Source: Patescibacteria group bacterium (lineage in GTDB: Bacteria; Patescibacteriota; Gracilibacteria; UBA1369; PNNO01). From it: a DNA stretch of 21,418 nt. The translations under genes were made by a program, and so were the position numbers. Shown piece after piece: positions 1-6,886 of the stretch. The number at the start of each line of letters is the position of its first letter. The stretch's first letter is position 1. Location: positions 1-21,418 of the forward strand of contig JAHJMX010000111.1 in the NCBI GenBank assembly GCA_018821175.1, read 5' to 3'. The notes below the pieces were generated by a model, which saw nothing but the letters and a program-made list of their open reading frames with translations, was not told where the DNA came from and did not search any database.

Positions 1-377
1 GGGACGATCACTTCATCACCTTCATCTATCAGGGCATTAATCATATAAAACATAACGGGTTTCCCTCCAGGAACAACAACAACATCGTCTGCTTCATAAG
101 GTTTTGCTGAATATAAAGAAGACATTTTAGCTATAGCTTCTCTCAAAACTGGAATCCCAGTTGTTGGAGTATAGTGAGTTTGATTATCGTGGATCGCTTT
201 GATCGCAGCTTCATTAATGTTTTTTGGAGTATCAAATCCAGGTTCACCAATTTGTAGGTAAACAAGTTTTTTACCTTGTGGGGCAAGGACTTCACGTTCA
301 AATTTCTTAGCTTTTCCAATAACAGAAAAAGCATTTTCTGTCCCAAGCCGTGGCATTCGTTTTGAAAAAGATTTCAT
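1..377 (-). CDS. Class I/II PLP-dependent aminotransferase, N-terminal part (aspartate aminotransferase-like), truncated by window edge
   Basis: This gene reads leftwards off the window; about 125 N-terminal residues are visible from the ATG at 375-377. The visible part has the N-terminal pattern of fold-type I aminotransferases: an IGEPGFDTP substrate-binding segment near residue 44, then THYTPTTGIPVLREAIA, then a VVVVPGGKPVMFYMINAL segment opening the PLP domain. The usual 'ANGKQ/TNGAQ' position reads PGGK here. The PLP-binding lysine lies outside the window, so substrate specificity cannot be judged; aspartate aminotransferase is the likeliest class. It follows the transketolase C-half by 36 bp on the same strand, so it is probably the distal gene of the purP operon. 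It could supply aspartate for purine synthesis (inference). No Shine-Dalgarno sequence precedes the start. Confidence 0.85.
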   Translation of the reverse strand, partial: MKSFSKRMPRLGTENAFSVIGKAKKFEREVLAPQGKKLVYLQIGEPGFDTPKNINEAAIKAIHDNQTHYTPTTGIPVLREAIAKMSSLYSAKPYEADDVVVVPGGKPVMFYMINALIDEGDEVIV

Positions 378-413
378 AGTTTTTTGTGTACTTATGTTAA
401 ATGGTAGAATTCA

Positions 414-1358
414 CTATTTTTGTTGAATGGCTTGTTTAGCCTTCTCGATAATTTCCTTAGAAGTTATCCCATATTTAACCATTAATTCTCTTGGTTCTCC
501 TGATTCTCCAAATGTATCTGCAATTCCTACCATTTGCGTTGGTACTGGAAATTCTGAAGCTAAAGCTTCGAGGACAGCACTTCCCATTCCTCCTGCAAGT
601 TGATGTTCTTCTGCTGTTACTAAACAGCGAGTTTTTTTGACTGATTTAACAAGAGCTTCTTTATCTATTGGTTTGATTGTATGTAAGTTGATAATTTCTG
701 CATTGATGCCGTTTTTTGCAAGCTCTTCTGCTGCATCTAAAGCCTCGGCAACCATTGTTCCACACGCAACTATCGTGACATCAGTCCCTTCTTTCATTGT
801 GATTGCTTTACCTATTTCAAAAGGTGTATCTGCATTTGTGATTACTGGCACTTTTTCACGTCCAAATCTAATATATACAGGGCCTTGCATTGCAGCTGCC
901 GCAAGGACAGCCTTTTTTGTTTCATAATAATCAGAAGGAACAAGGACAGTCATATTTGGGATAACTCTCATGATTGCGATTTCTTCTAGGGCTTGATGTG
1001 TTGCTCCATCCGGTCCGACAGAAATTCCTCCATGTGCTCCACCAAGTTTTACATTTAACTTCCCATAACAAATACTAGTTCTTATTTGCTCCCACGCTCT
1101 TCCAGAAACAAAAACTCCATATGTGGCAACAAAAGGGATAAGTCCTGTTAGAGAAAGCCCTCCTGCGGTATTAATCATATTCTGTTCTGCAATTCCCATG
1201 TCAAAAAATCTTTTTGGGAATTTCTCTTTAAATAAAGAAGTAAGAGTTGATTTTGCAAGATCAGCATCAAGGACAACAACATTTGGATTTTTATCTCCTA
1301 GTTCAAGCAGTGCATCTGCCCATCCTTGCCTAGTTAGCATCATTTCTCTTTCTGCCAT
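414..1358 (-). CDS. Transketolase, C-terminal subunit (split type)
   Basis: This 314-residue protein holds the pyrimidine-binding and C-terminal domains of transketolase, a ThDP enzyme moving two-carbon units between sugar phosphates in the non-oxidative pentose phosphate pathway. The start reads LTRQGWADALLELGDKNPNV, followed by DMGIAEQNM with the catalytic glutamate at about residue 58, then GLIPFVATYGVF, and the GGAHGGISVGPDGATHQALE segment. A typical C-terminal domain with a TAEEHQLAGGMGSAV motif follows. The N-terminal half is a separate gene 19 bp upstream, so the enzyme is a two-subunit form as in many archaea and some bacteria. It stops at TAG. The alternative, a 1-deoxyxylulose-5-phosphate synthase, is unlikely because that enzyme is normally a single chain. 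Confidence 0.93.
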   Translation of the reverse strand: MAEREMMLTRQGWADALLELGDKNPNVVVLDADLAKSTLTSLFKEKFPKRFFDMGIAEQNMINTAGGLSLTGLIPFVATYGVFVSGRAWEQIRTSICYGKLNVKLGGAHGGISVGPDGATHQALEEIAIMRVIPNMTVLVPSDYYETKKAVLAAAAMQGPVYIRFGREKVPVITNADTPFEIGKAITMKEGTDVTIVACGTMVAEALDAAEELAKNGINAEIINLHTIKPIDKEALVKSVKKTRCLVTAEEHQLAGGMGSAVLEALASEFPVPTQMVGIADTFGESGEPRELMVKYGITSKEIIEKAKQAIQQK

Positions 1359-1377
1359 TGTCGTTGTATTTATTAAT

Positions 1378-2253
1378 TTATGAATATTGTTTATTTATTG
1401 CCATTTCTTTTTCATCAAGTTCTTTCATGGCAATTTCATATTCTTCTTTATTTGGAGCTTTACCATGCCATCCAGCTTGATTCTCCATGTAAGAGATACC
1501 TTTTCCTTTAATAGTGTTTGCGATAATTACGGTTGGTCTTCCTTTCAAAGTTTGAGCTTGAGCAATAGCTTTTCTGATTTGCTCAAAGTTGTGGCCATCT
1601 TCTACATTAATTACATGCCAATTAAAGCTTTCAAATTTTTTATCTAGAGGGTGAACACCCATAACATCTTCACAATTTCCATCAATTTGAAGTTTATTGT
1701 AATCTACAAGAAGAATTAAATTATCTAATTTATAATGAGCTGCAGCCATAATTGCTTCCCAGCTTTGTCCTTCTTGAAGATCTCCTTCGCTTGAAAGACC
1801 ATAAACTCTATTAGGTTTGCCTTGAGCTTTTAAACCAAGAGCAATACCTTGAGTGATTGAAAGATTTTGCCCAAGTGATCCGCCAGACATTTCCAAGCCT
1901 CTTGGATAGAATCTTGAAGGGTGACCTTGGAGATCAGATCCAAATTTCCTGAAAGTTTTTAATGTTGATGGATCAAAATACCCAGTTCTTGCAAGAATAG
2001 AATAAATAGCAGGTGTAATATGGCATTTACAAAAAACCATGCGGTCACGATCTTCCCATGAAGTGTTCTCGGAGTCGTGCTTTAGGAACTCATTATATAG
2101 TGTAACGAGTAATTCTACAGATGACAAAGATCCTCCAGGGTGCCCAGATCCTGCGACGTGCACCATTTCAACGATGTCTCGTCTCATCTGAACAGCTTTC
2201 AGTAATCTTTCCTTCTCTGTTAGTGTTTTTGGATATATCATTTGTTTTTTCAT
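1378..2253 (-). CDS. Transketolase, N-terminal (ThDP pyrophosphate-binding) subunit (split type)
   Basis: This 291-residue protein is the PP domain of transketolase and must pair with the adjacent C-terminal subunit to work. Recognisable elements are AGSGHPGGSLSSVELL (residues 34-49), LQGHPSR (108-114), SGGSLGQNLS (132-141) and the ThDP/Mg loop around 154-186. The cofactor loop is unusual: where family members read GDGELQEG, this protein reads SEGDLQEG (155-162), placing Glu at the position of the Mg-binding Asp, although the distal DYN (184-186) is kept. The usual SKGH also reads CKCH (75-78). It is the one gene here with a GGAGG upstream of its ATG, though 13 nt away. It also follows a 142-bp gap, which suggests partly independent expression. 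Confidence 0.92.
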   Translation of the reverse strand: MKKQMIYPKTLTEKERLLKAVQMRRDIVEMVHVAGSGHPGGSLSSVELLVTLYNEFLKHDSENTSWEDRDRMVFCKCHITPAIYSILARTGYFDPSTLKTFRKFGSDLQGHPSRFYPRGLEMSGGSLGQNLSITQGIALGLKAQGKPNRVYGLSSEGDLQEGQSWEAIMAAAHYKLDNLILLVDYNKLQIDGNCEDVMGVHPLDKKFESFNWHVINVEDGHNFEQIRKAIAQAQTLKGRPTVIIANTIKGKGISYMENQAGWHGKAPNKEEYEIAMKELDEKEMAINKQYS

Positions 2254-2395
2254 GGATATCTTATCGCCTCCATCAATAATACATTATCAAAACAATTTCA
2301 AGGATTAAACGTTGCCTGTATTTGCAAAAAGTATTGCAGTTAATATTCTGAAAACACGGAAAAAAGGGGCAAAAATGTGTCTGGTGAAATGGCGA
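2254..2395 (-). other. 142-bp gap inside the minus-strand gene set
   Basis: This is the only sizeable gap in the leftward operon. Just before the transketolase start it contains a GGAGG (minus strand). Further up is a possible TTGAAA -35 box at 2296-2301, but the hexamer 17 bp downstream of it (TATTGA) is a poor -10. I see no intrinsic terminator with a U-tract in the minus direction. It may hold an internal promoter, but the sequence alone does not settle it. Confidence 0.3.
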
Positions 2396-2683
2396 TTATT
2401 TTTTCGCAGATTTGCGTGATAAATATGTTTCGATTAGCGCTCCGACAACGAAATAAATAGCTAGGAATATAGCAATTGCTGTGTTTCCATTAAACTCTAT
2501 ACTTATCAGGGCAATCATATGTCCACTGAGAAATGGAGGTATCCAGAACCAAAATGGAGGATTTCCCGCAAATACAGCAAACCCAAGTGGCAAATATATT
2601 ATTATATAAAAGACGAATAAATTTATGGCTATCAAAACTCCAATTATACCTCCCTTTAGCCATGGTTTCATTTTCAATTTCAT
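2396..2683 (-). CDS. Small polytopic membrane protein of unknown function
   Basis: I do not recognise this 95-residue protein. It starts with a basic stretch (MKLKMKPWLKGG) and then shows three hydrophobic segments at about 10-37, 43-60 and 68-88. The middle one is rich in Trp, Phe and Pro (NPPFWFWIPPFLSGH). The C-terminus is short and basic (YLSRKSAKK). The positive-inside rule would put both ends in the cytoplasm only with an even number of crossings, so topology is uncertain. It sits 23 bp after the nucleotidylyltransferase gene on the same strand and ends 142 bp before the transketolase N-half, so it is probably co-transcribed. No catalytic motif is visible. Confidence 0.75.
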   Translation of the reverse strand: MKLKMKPWLKGGIIGVLIAINLFVFYIIIYLPLGFAVFAGNPPFWFWIPPFLSGHMIALISIEFNGNTAIAIFLAIYFVVGALIETYLSRKSAKK

Positions 2684-2706
2684 GTGTAAGTTTTTAATGA
2701 GTGAAA

Positions 2707-4035
2707 TTATTTTAATTTTTTCATCATTTCTTCGCGTGCATTTGGGTCGAGATCGGTTTTGTTTTCGCGGATGTCTAATTCGATTTTTCCTTTTACGAAG
2801 CTATTTTCTGGGATATCTTGTGGGATCACAAGTCCAGCGCCGATCAGACTATTACTTCCAATTTTAATTCCTGGCATAAAACTTGTATTGATTCCACATC
2901 TAATATTTTCGCCAGTTATAAGTCCGAATTTATTTGCACCACTAGACACAGATTTTCCATTGATATTAATTTTAATATCTTGTTCATCTAATCTTAAATT
3001 TCCTGTGACAGTTCCAGACCCAAATGAACAATTTCCAGCAATAATACTATCTCCAATATAATTTGTGTGAGTCCATACATTTTCTCCAAGATATGAACGA
3101 GCTATTTCAGTTGCATATCCTATTACGCATCCATCATTTACGATCGAATCCCGTACCAAAGCATTATTTGCAACAATTACATTTTTCCCGATATAACAAG
3201 GGCCATTAATAACTGCATTATCAAAAATTTTTGCGCCGCTTTCGATAATTACCTTATCTTTATTGTTTATAATTGCACTGTTTGCAATTTGGGCTTCTGT
3301 GGAAATGCGACCTTCGATTTGCTCAAACTGAAGTTTCATGACTTTGAAAATATGCCATGGGAACTTGATCGGTTGCCAATTACCTTCAAATGAAACAGCT
3401 TGCATTTTGCTTCCACTTTTTATCAAATTATTTAGAGCAACTTCGTATTTATCGTCATTTTCTGTTTTTACATTTCGTAATGCTTCGATTAATTTTGCAG
3501 TATTTTTATGGTAGTGGATAACAATATTTACAAGATCACTTGGTTCATTCCCTTCTCCAGGTTTTTCAATAATACTTTTGATAGTTCCGTTTTCTTCGAC
3601 TTCTAAATAACCTCCTGGGAAATATTGATTTACTTTTTTCCCAACGATATAACTTTCAAAATCATCGTTCTGAGCTGCTTTTAATATAAGTTCATATGCC
3701 ATTACATTGACGATGTCGTTTGAACTAACTATGCAGATCGGGTTATTTCCAATTACTTCACTGGCATCCATAATTGCTCCAGCCATACCTTCTTCTAAGT
3801 TTTTTTGCTCCAATACTTGAATTTTCATCCCTTTCAATTCCTCACAATTTTTTAATTCATTCAATTTATCCAAATTGTGCTCTCCACCCATAATTAAAAT
3901 ATCATCAAATCCAGCATGCTTTAGTTGCATTAATTGATGAACAATTAGCTTTATTCCATTGAAAATCAAAAAATTCTTATCTGGAATTGGTTGCATTCGT
4001 TTGCTTCTACCAGCAGCTAATAAAACAACTTTCAT
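2707..4035 (-). CDS. Sugar-phosphate nucleotidylyltransferase with C-terminal left-handed beta-helix (GlmU-like two-domain protein)
   Basis: The 442-residue protein joins a nucleotidyltransferase domain (about 1-235) to a hexapeptide-repeat beta-helix (about 245-425). The N-terminus, VVLLAAGRSKRMQPIPDKNF, is the family's NTP-binding signature with R14-class residue and Lys20 in the PDK position. SSNDIV near residue 105 replaces the usual metal-binding D of the GD motif region, and IIEKP (about 155) is the family's conserved EKP. The C-terminal part shows repeated I-x-N/G-x-x-x-I turns such as YIGKNVIVANNALVRDS and a terminal GSNSLIGAGLVI. Such proteins make NDP-sugars for envelope polymers; the exact sugar cannot be read from the sequence. 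It lies 16 bp after purP2 on the same strand. Confidence 0.85.
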   Translation of the reverse strand: MKVVLLAAGRSKRMQPIPDKNFLIFNGIKLIVHQLMQLKHAGFDDILIMGGEHNLDKLNELKNCEELKGMKIQVLEQKNLEEGMAGAIMDASEVIGNNPICIVSSNDIVNVMAYELILKAAQNDDFESYIVGKKVNQYFPGGYLEVEENGTIKSIIEKPGEGNEPSDLVNIVIHYHKNTAKLIEALRNVKTENDDKYEVALNNLIKSGSKMQAVSFEGNWQPIKFPWHIFKVMKLQFEQIEGRISTEAQIANSAIINNKDKVIIESGAKIFDNAVINGPCYIGKNVIVANNALVRDSIVNDGCVIGYATEIARSYLGENVWTHTNYIGDSIIAGNCSFGSGTVTGNLRLDEQDIKININGKSVSSGANKFGLITGENIRCGINTSFMPGIKIGSNSLIGAGLVIPQDIPENSFVKGKIELDIRENKTDLDPNAREEMMKKLK

Positions 4036-4051
4036 ATTTTAAAATGGTTAT

Positions 4052-5236
4052 TTAAGTGAGAATATCTTTTAATTTGCCTTGTGGAATTGCGTCGTAAATT
4101 TCATATGCAATTCTTTCTCCATATCCAATGCTTTGCCCGTATAAATAACCGCTATATGGAGTATATTTTGTTCCAGGAGACCCTGGAATTCTCATACTAA
4201 CATCGAAAATCACAATTTCTTCTTTTCCGCTTTCAGCCGAAACAGCTCCCTGAAGGGCAAATGGTCCTATAATTCCACCTTTTATTTCTTTTTTCATAGT
4301 TGCAACAAATTTCTCGCCAGCTAAAAAGGCCTTTTCTACAATTGATTCTTTAATTGTGCATGCAATGTGTCCAGTCTCAATCATTGATGGTTTATATCCA
4401 GCTTCAATTAATTTCGATTGGACAACAGCGTCAAGTCGTAAAAATCCGTCTAAACTTGTTTGCCGACGTGTGTCTGTGCCCATTAATTCAAGTTCGTTTG
4501 TAAGAGGCGAATAAAAATAGTTGAAATTTACTTGTGCTCCAATCACAAATTCTTCGATTACAGCGCGATCAAGATCTTTCTTGTTTATTACTCCGTCAGC
4601 AATCATTTTTTTACTGATTGAGAAATAATCTTCTCCTTTTGTAATAACGAAAAATGCACGTTCATAGCCGCGAATCGCTTCATTTACTTTAATTAACAAT
4701 GGGCCACCCTTCTCTTTCACGAAATGTTTGTCAAAAGCTTTACGGAGATCGCTATCCGACATCCCACTTTTGCCTTTTCGTATGATTTTCGGAAGGCGTA
4801 TACCGGCTTTTGCGAGTAATTCATACTGGTTGTTTGGCTGATCTCTTTCCTCTAATTTTACAAGTTCCCTGCTTCCGTAAATTGGAACTTTAAAATCTTT
4901 TTCAATTTCTTCAAAATTGCAATAAACCCAAAAATATCTATTATGCACGAAAATAGTATTCCTTCTGCGAAGCTCTTCTTGGACTTCCGGGTTCACAATA
5001 TCGCTGAATTTATCAACTAAAAGGACATCATCTACGCAACCTTTTCCGTCGCGTGATTTGTAATATTTATAATAAGTTTTTTCACGTCCTTTTTGCGCTA
5101 CAACTAGTGTTTTAAACCCAAATTTTTTGGCTCCTTGGCATACGTCTAGAGCACTATGTCCACCAAGCGCACCAATTGTAATTTCATTTAAATCGTAATT
5201 TTCGAGAATTTTTTCAATGTCTTTTTTGCTTATCAT
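4052..5236 (-). CDS. PurP paralogue (ATP-grasp, formate-AICAR ligase family), second copy
   Basis: This 394-residue protein belongs to the archaeal-type PurP family, whose characterised members convert AICAR, formate and ATP to FAICAR. The N-terminal domain carries GALGGHSALDVCQGAK (H27 in the family's SHSALQ position), and the C-terminus carries FDVSMRIPGSPGTKYTPY, the acidic metal-binding strand plus a loop typical of one PurP subgroup. Unlike its upstream neighbour it has no GGKG nucleotide loop: the equivalent stretch reads LLIKVNEAIRGYERAFFVI. Paralogues of this kind coexist with canonical PurP in several archaea, and their substrate is less certain. It may be a second FAICAR synthase, a regulatory partner, or an enzyme for a different amine and acid. 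It lies 64 bp downstream of purP1. Confidence 0.85.
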   Translation of the reverse strand: MISKKDIEKILENYDLNEITIGALGGHSALDVCQGAKKFGFKTLVVAQKGREKTYYKYYKSRDGKGCVDDVLLVDKFSDIVNPEVQEELRRRNTIFVHNRYFWVYCNFEEIEKDFKVPIYGSRELVKLEERDQPNNQYELLAKAGIRLPKIIRKGKSGMSDSDLRKAFDKHFVKEKGGPLLIKVNEAIRGYERAFFVITKGEDYFSISKKMIADGVINKKDLDRAVIEEFVIGAQVNFNYFYSPLTNELELMGTDTRRQTSLDGFLRLDAVVQSKLIEAGYKPSMIETGHIACTIKESIVEKAFLAGEKFVATMKKEIKGGIIGPFALQGAVSAESGKEEIVIFDVSMRIPGSPGTKYTPYSGYLYGQSIGYGERIAYEIYDAIPQGKLKDILT

Positions 5237-5300
5237 ATCTAAAATATTTAAGTAAAAATTTATAATTTATTTGATCGTATTTTTTATCCTATTATTCCAG

Positions 5301-6317
5301 TTATCCCAACACTTTATCTAAATGATTTTGCTCAATTGCCTCTTTTATATCACGGGCAATTCGTCTTCCGGTACTCATTGGTTCGTTGTAACGCAACCAT
5401 GTGTAAGGAGATCCATAAGTAAATGGATTTGTCCCAGCTACGATTCTTGCAGAAATTTCAAAAACATAAAAATTTAAATTTGGGTCCACGATCCCTTCAA
5501 GACAAAATGGTCCAAAAAGTCCATCTCCAACAAGTTTTTTCGAAATATTAACTACACTTTCCCCAAGTTCGAATATCGAAGGAAGCATTGATTCGCGTAT
5601 AACGATTGGGATATTACCAGTTATCGTATAGCTGGTTCTAATATTTGCATCAAGTTGATCACGTGCTGCAATTCGGCCTATAGAATCTGCATTTGATTCA
5701 TATCGTTTGTCGAAACTCATAATTTCAAGCTCTTGATTTAGGCGTGAATAAAAGAAGTGTGCGTAAATAGGTACGCCGACTATATATTCTTGAATTACAT
5801 ATTTGGATTCATTCGGATACTGCCTCATACTTTCGTAAAAATCTTCTGGTGAATTTGCGATGAAATAACCTTTTCCTCCATGGGCTCCATGGAATTTAAT
5901 AATCACAGGGCGGTCAATTTCTTCTGGTGAAGAGAAGATTTTTGGCAGTTTACAGTTAGCTTCAAGCAACCATTTCCTTTCTTTTACACGATCTGATTCC
6001 CATTCTAAGATTCCCTTAGTTCCATAATGCATTACTTTCACTTCTTTCATTTTTTGAGGGCCGATATAACTTACAAAAGATCCATGTGGGATTAAAATCG
6101 CATTTTCCTTAATTAGCTGATCTTCAATTTCGAAGAAATTTGCGAAATCATCAATTTCGATAATTTTATCTGCGACTCTGAAACTTTCATATGGTTTGGA
6201 CTTACCTTTGGCGCAGATACAAATAGTTTCGAAACCTTCGTCTTTCGCACCTTTTAGGATTTGGAGGGCACTGTGGCTACCGATGGTAGCAATTTTATAA
6301 TCTGATACAGATGGCAT
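5301..6317 (-). CDS. purP: 5-formaminoimidazole-4-carboxamide ribonucleotide synthetase (formate-dependent)
   Basis: This 338-residue protein is close to the usual PurP length. It contains ATIGSHSALQILKGAKDEGF at residues 10-29 (His15 in the AICAR-binding region), an ATP-grasp phosphate loop PVIIKFHGAHGGKGYFI with GGKG at 147-150, and FEISARIVAGTNPF near 285-298, the metal-binding strand and loop of canonical PurP. PurP ligates formate to AICAR with ATP to give FAICAR, so it needs no folate. It is common in archaea and rare in bacteria. It is the first gene of the leftward operon, with a TTGAAA/TATAAT promoter about 35 bp upstream and no Shine-Dalgarno sequence. Its presence next to a second paralogue, in a genome that also carries bifunctional PurH, is unusual. 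Confidence 0.9.
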   Translation of the reverse strand: MPSVSDYKIATIGSHSALQILKGAKDEGFETICICAKGKSKPYESFRVADKIIEIDDFANFFEIEDQLIKENAILIPHGSFVSYIGPQKMKEVKVMHYGTKGILEWESDRVKERKWLLEANCKLPKIFSSPEEIDRPVIIKFHGAHGGKGYFIANSPEDFYESMRQYPNESKYVIQEYIVGVPIYAHFFYSRLNQELEIMSFDKRYESNADSIGRIAARDQLDANIRTSYTITGNIPIVIRESMLPSIFELGESVVNISKKLVGDGLFGPFCLEGIVDPNLNFYVFEISARIVAGTNPFTYGSPYTWLRYNEPMSTGRRIARDIKEAIEQNHLDKVLG

Positions 6318-6348
6318 AATAAATGAGGTCTGAGTTCATGTTTTGCCC

Positions 6349-6377
6349 ATTATAGTATGAAGGCGCTGGGCTTTCAA
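6349..6377 (-). promoter_or_regulatory. Sigma70-type promoter for the purP operon
   Basis: Read on the minus strand, TTGAAA (6372-6377) is followed after exactly 17 bp by a perfect TATAAT (6349-6354). The predicted transcription start is near 6342, giving a leader of about 25 nt before the purP1 ATG. Spacing and hexamers are close to consensus, and no other gene could use this promoter. Confidence 0.75.
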
Positions 6378-6498
6378 TGCTTTTTATTTTATGCGGATTT
6401 TTGATGATTTTTCATTTAAAAACACAGCCGACGTACAAAATAAAAGTTTATAGATGTCAAAATAAAAGGGAAATATAAGTTTTGTTATTTTATCTTTC

Positions 6499-6598
6499 TT
6501 GCAAAACAATGCAGGTTATCGATAAATAGCTGCTGTAAGCGGAAAAATAATTATATTCCTTTATGGAATACCAGCAAAATCACAAACTCGTTTTGCAA
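6499..6598. other. Nested inverted repeats; candidate structured RNA domain or operator region
   Basis: A perfect 9-bp inverted repeat, TTGCAAAAC (6499-6507) and GTTTTGCAA (6590-6598), encloses the segment. Inside it, TGCTG (6531-6535) can pair with CAGCA (6572-6576) around a 6-bp hairpin, TATTCC (6554-6559) / GGAATA (6565-6570). A 10-bp palindrome, TTATCGATAA, sits at 6516-6525. GCAAAA (6574-6579) can pair instead with TTTTGC (6591-6596), so two folds compete. I recognise no known RNA family here. It could be a small RNA, a long leader, or DNA-level operator sequence. Confidence 0.4.
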
Positions 6599-6624
6599 CA
6601 TTCACAATAGATTGTCAATGGCAT

Positions 6625-6697
6625 GTCTTTCCGCATCTACTTGCGCAAGTTGTATAATAATTTCGTGTGATTCTTCACACCAAGTAAATGGAAAGAC
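6625..6697. repeat. Long imperfect inverted repeat with nested perfect hairpin
   Basis: The left arm at 6625-6643 (GTCTTTCC...TACTTG) pairs with the right arm at 6681-6697 (CAAGTA...GGAAAGAC). It forms 8 + 2 + 6 base pairs with a two-base bulge (6633-6634) and one mismatch. Stacked directly on it is a perfect hairpin, GTGTGA (6665-6670), loop TTCT, TCACAC (6675-6680). The left arm overlaps a perfect 12-bp palindrome, ACTTGCGCAAGT (6639-6650), which would compete with the long stem. No U-tract follows, so this is not an intrinsic terminator. The right arm abuts the TTGACA box of the downstream gene's promoter. Confidence 0.6.
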
Positions 6698-6727
6698 TTG
6701 ACAAATCGTTGCAATCGGTATTAATAT
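6698..6727 (+). promoter_or_regulatory. Probable promoter of the LysM/M23 gene
   Basis: A perfect TTGACA (6698-6703) is followed after 18 bp by TAATAT (6722-6727). The transcription start would be near 6734, giving an untranslated leader of about 230 nt, long for this genome, where other inferred leaders are 12-40 nt. The -35 box touches the right arm of the long inverted repeat, so a factor or structure there could control access. Confidence 0.5.
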
Positions 6728-6886
6728 ATGCTACCGTTCAGCATCGGTTATTACTTTATCAAGGCGCTGTCTGCCACATTGGTTGGAAAGCTCAAGAACA
6801 AGCTAGAAATTGGAGCTTATCAAACAATGTTAATAACAAGGAACCTTCACTATAAGTACATATACAAACAAATTAGAAGTAAATAA

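Noticed and set aside
1123..1647. Plus-strand open frames over the transketolase genes, and similar antisense frames over rpsF, purL and the middle membrane proteins
   Set aside because: Low-complexity antisense shadows of genes with clear family motifs on the other strand.
1..6317. Archaeal origin of the contig because of PurP and split transketolase
   Set aside because: The same contig carries bS6-SSB-bS18, YidD, UppP, LysM/M23 and sigma70-type promoters, all bacterial. Past gene transfer of PurP remains possible.
6612..6658. TTGTCA (6612-6617) with TATAAT (6653-6658) as a promoter
   Set aside because: The spacing is 35 bp, far from 17, and no other -35 lies at the right distance from this TATAAT.
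6618..6701. 27-codon Cys-rich open frame (starts MACLSASTCASC)
   Set aside because: It lies inside the long inverted repeat, ends with TGA (not used by any real gene here) and has no start context. It is most likely a by-product of the repeat.
6688..6855. 55-codon open frame as a definite gene
   Set aside because: No recognisable family, no ribosome-binding site, and the inferred LysM/M23 promoter lies within it. Kept as a finding, not as a feature.
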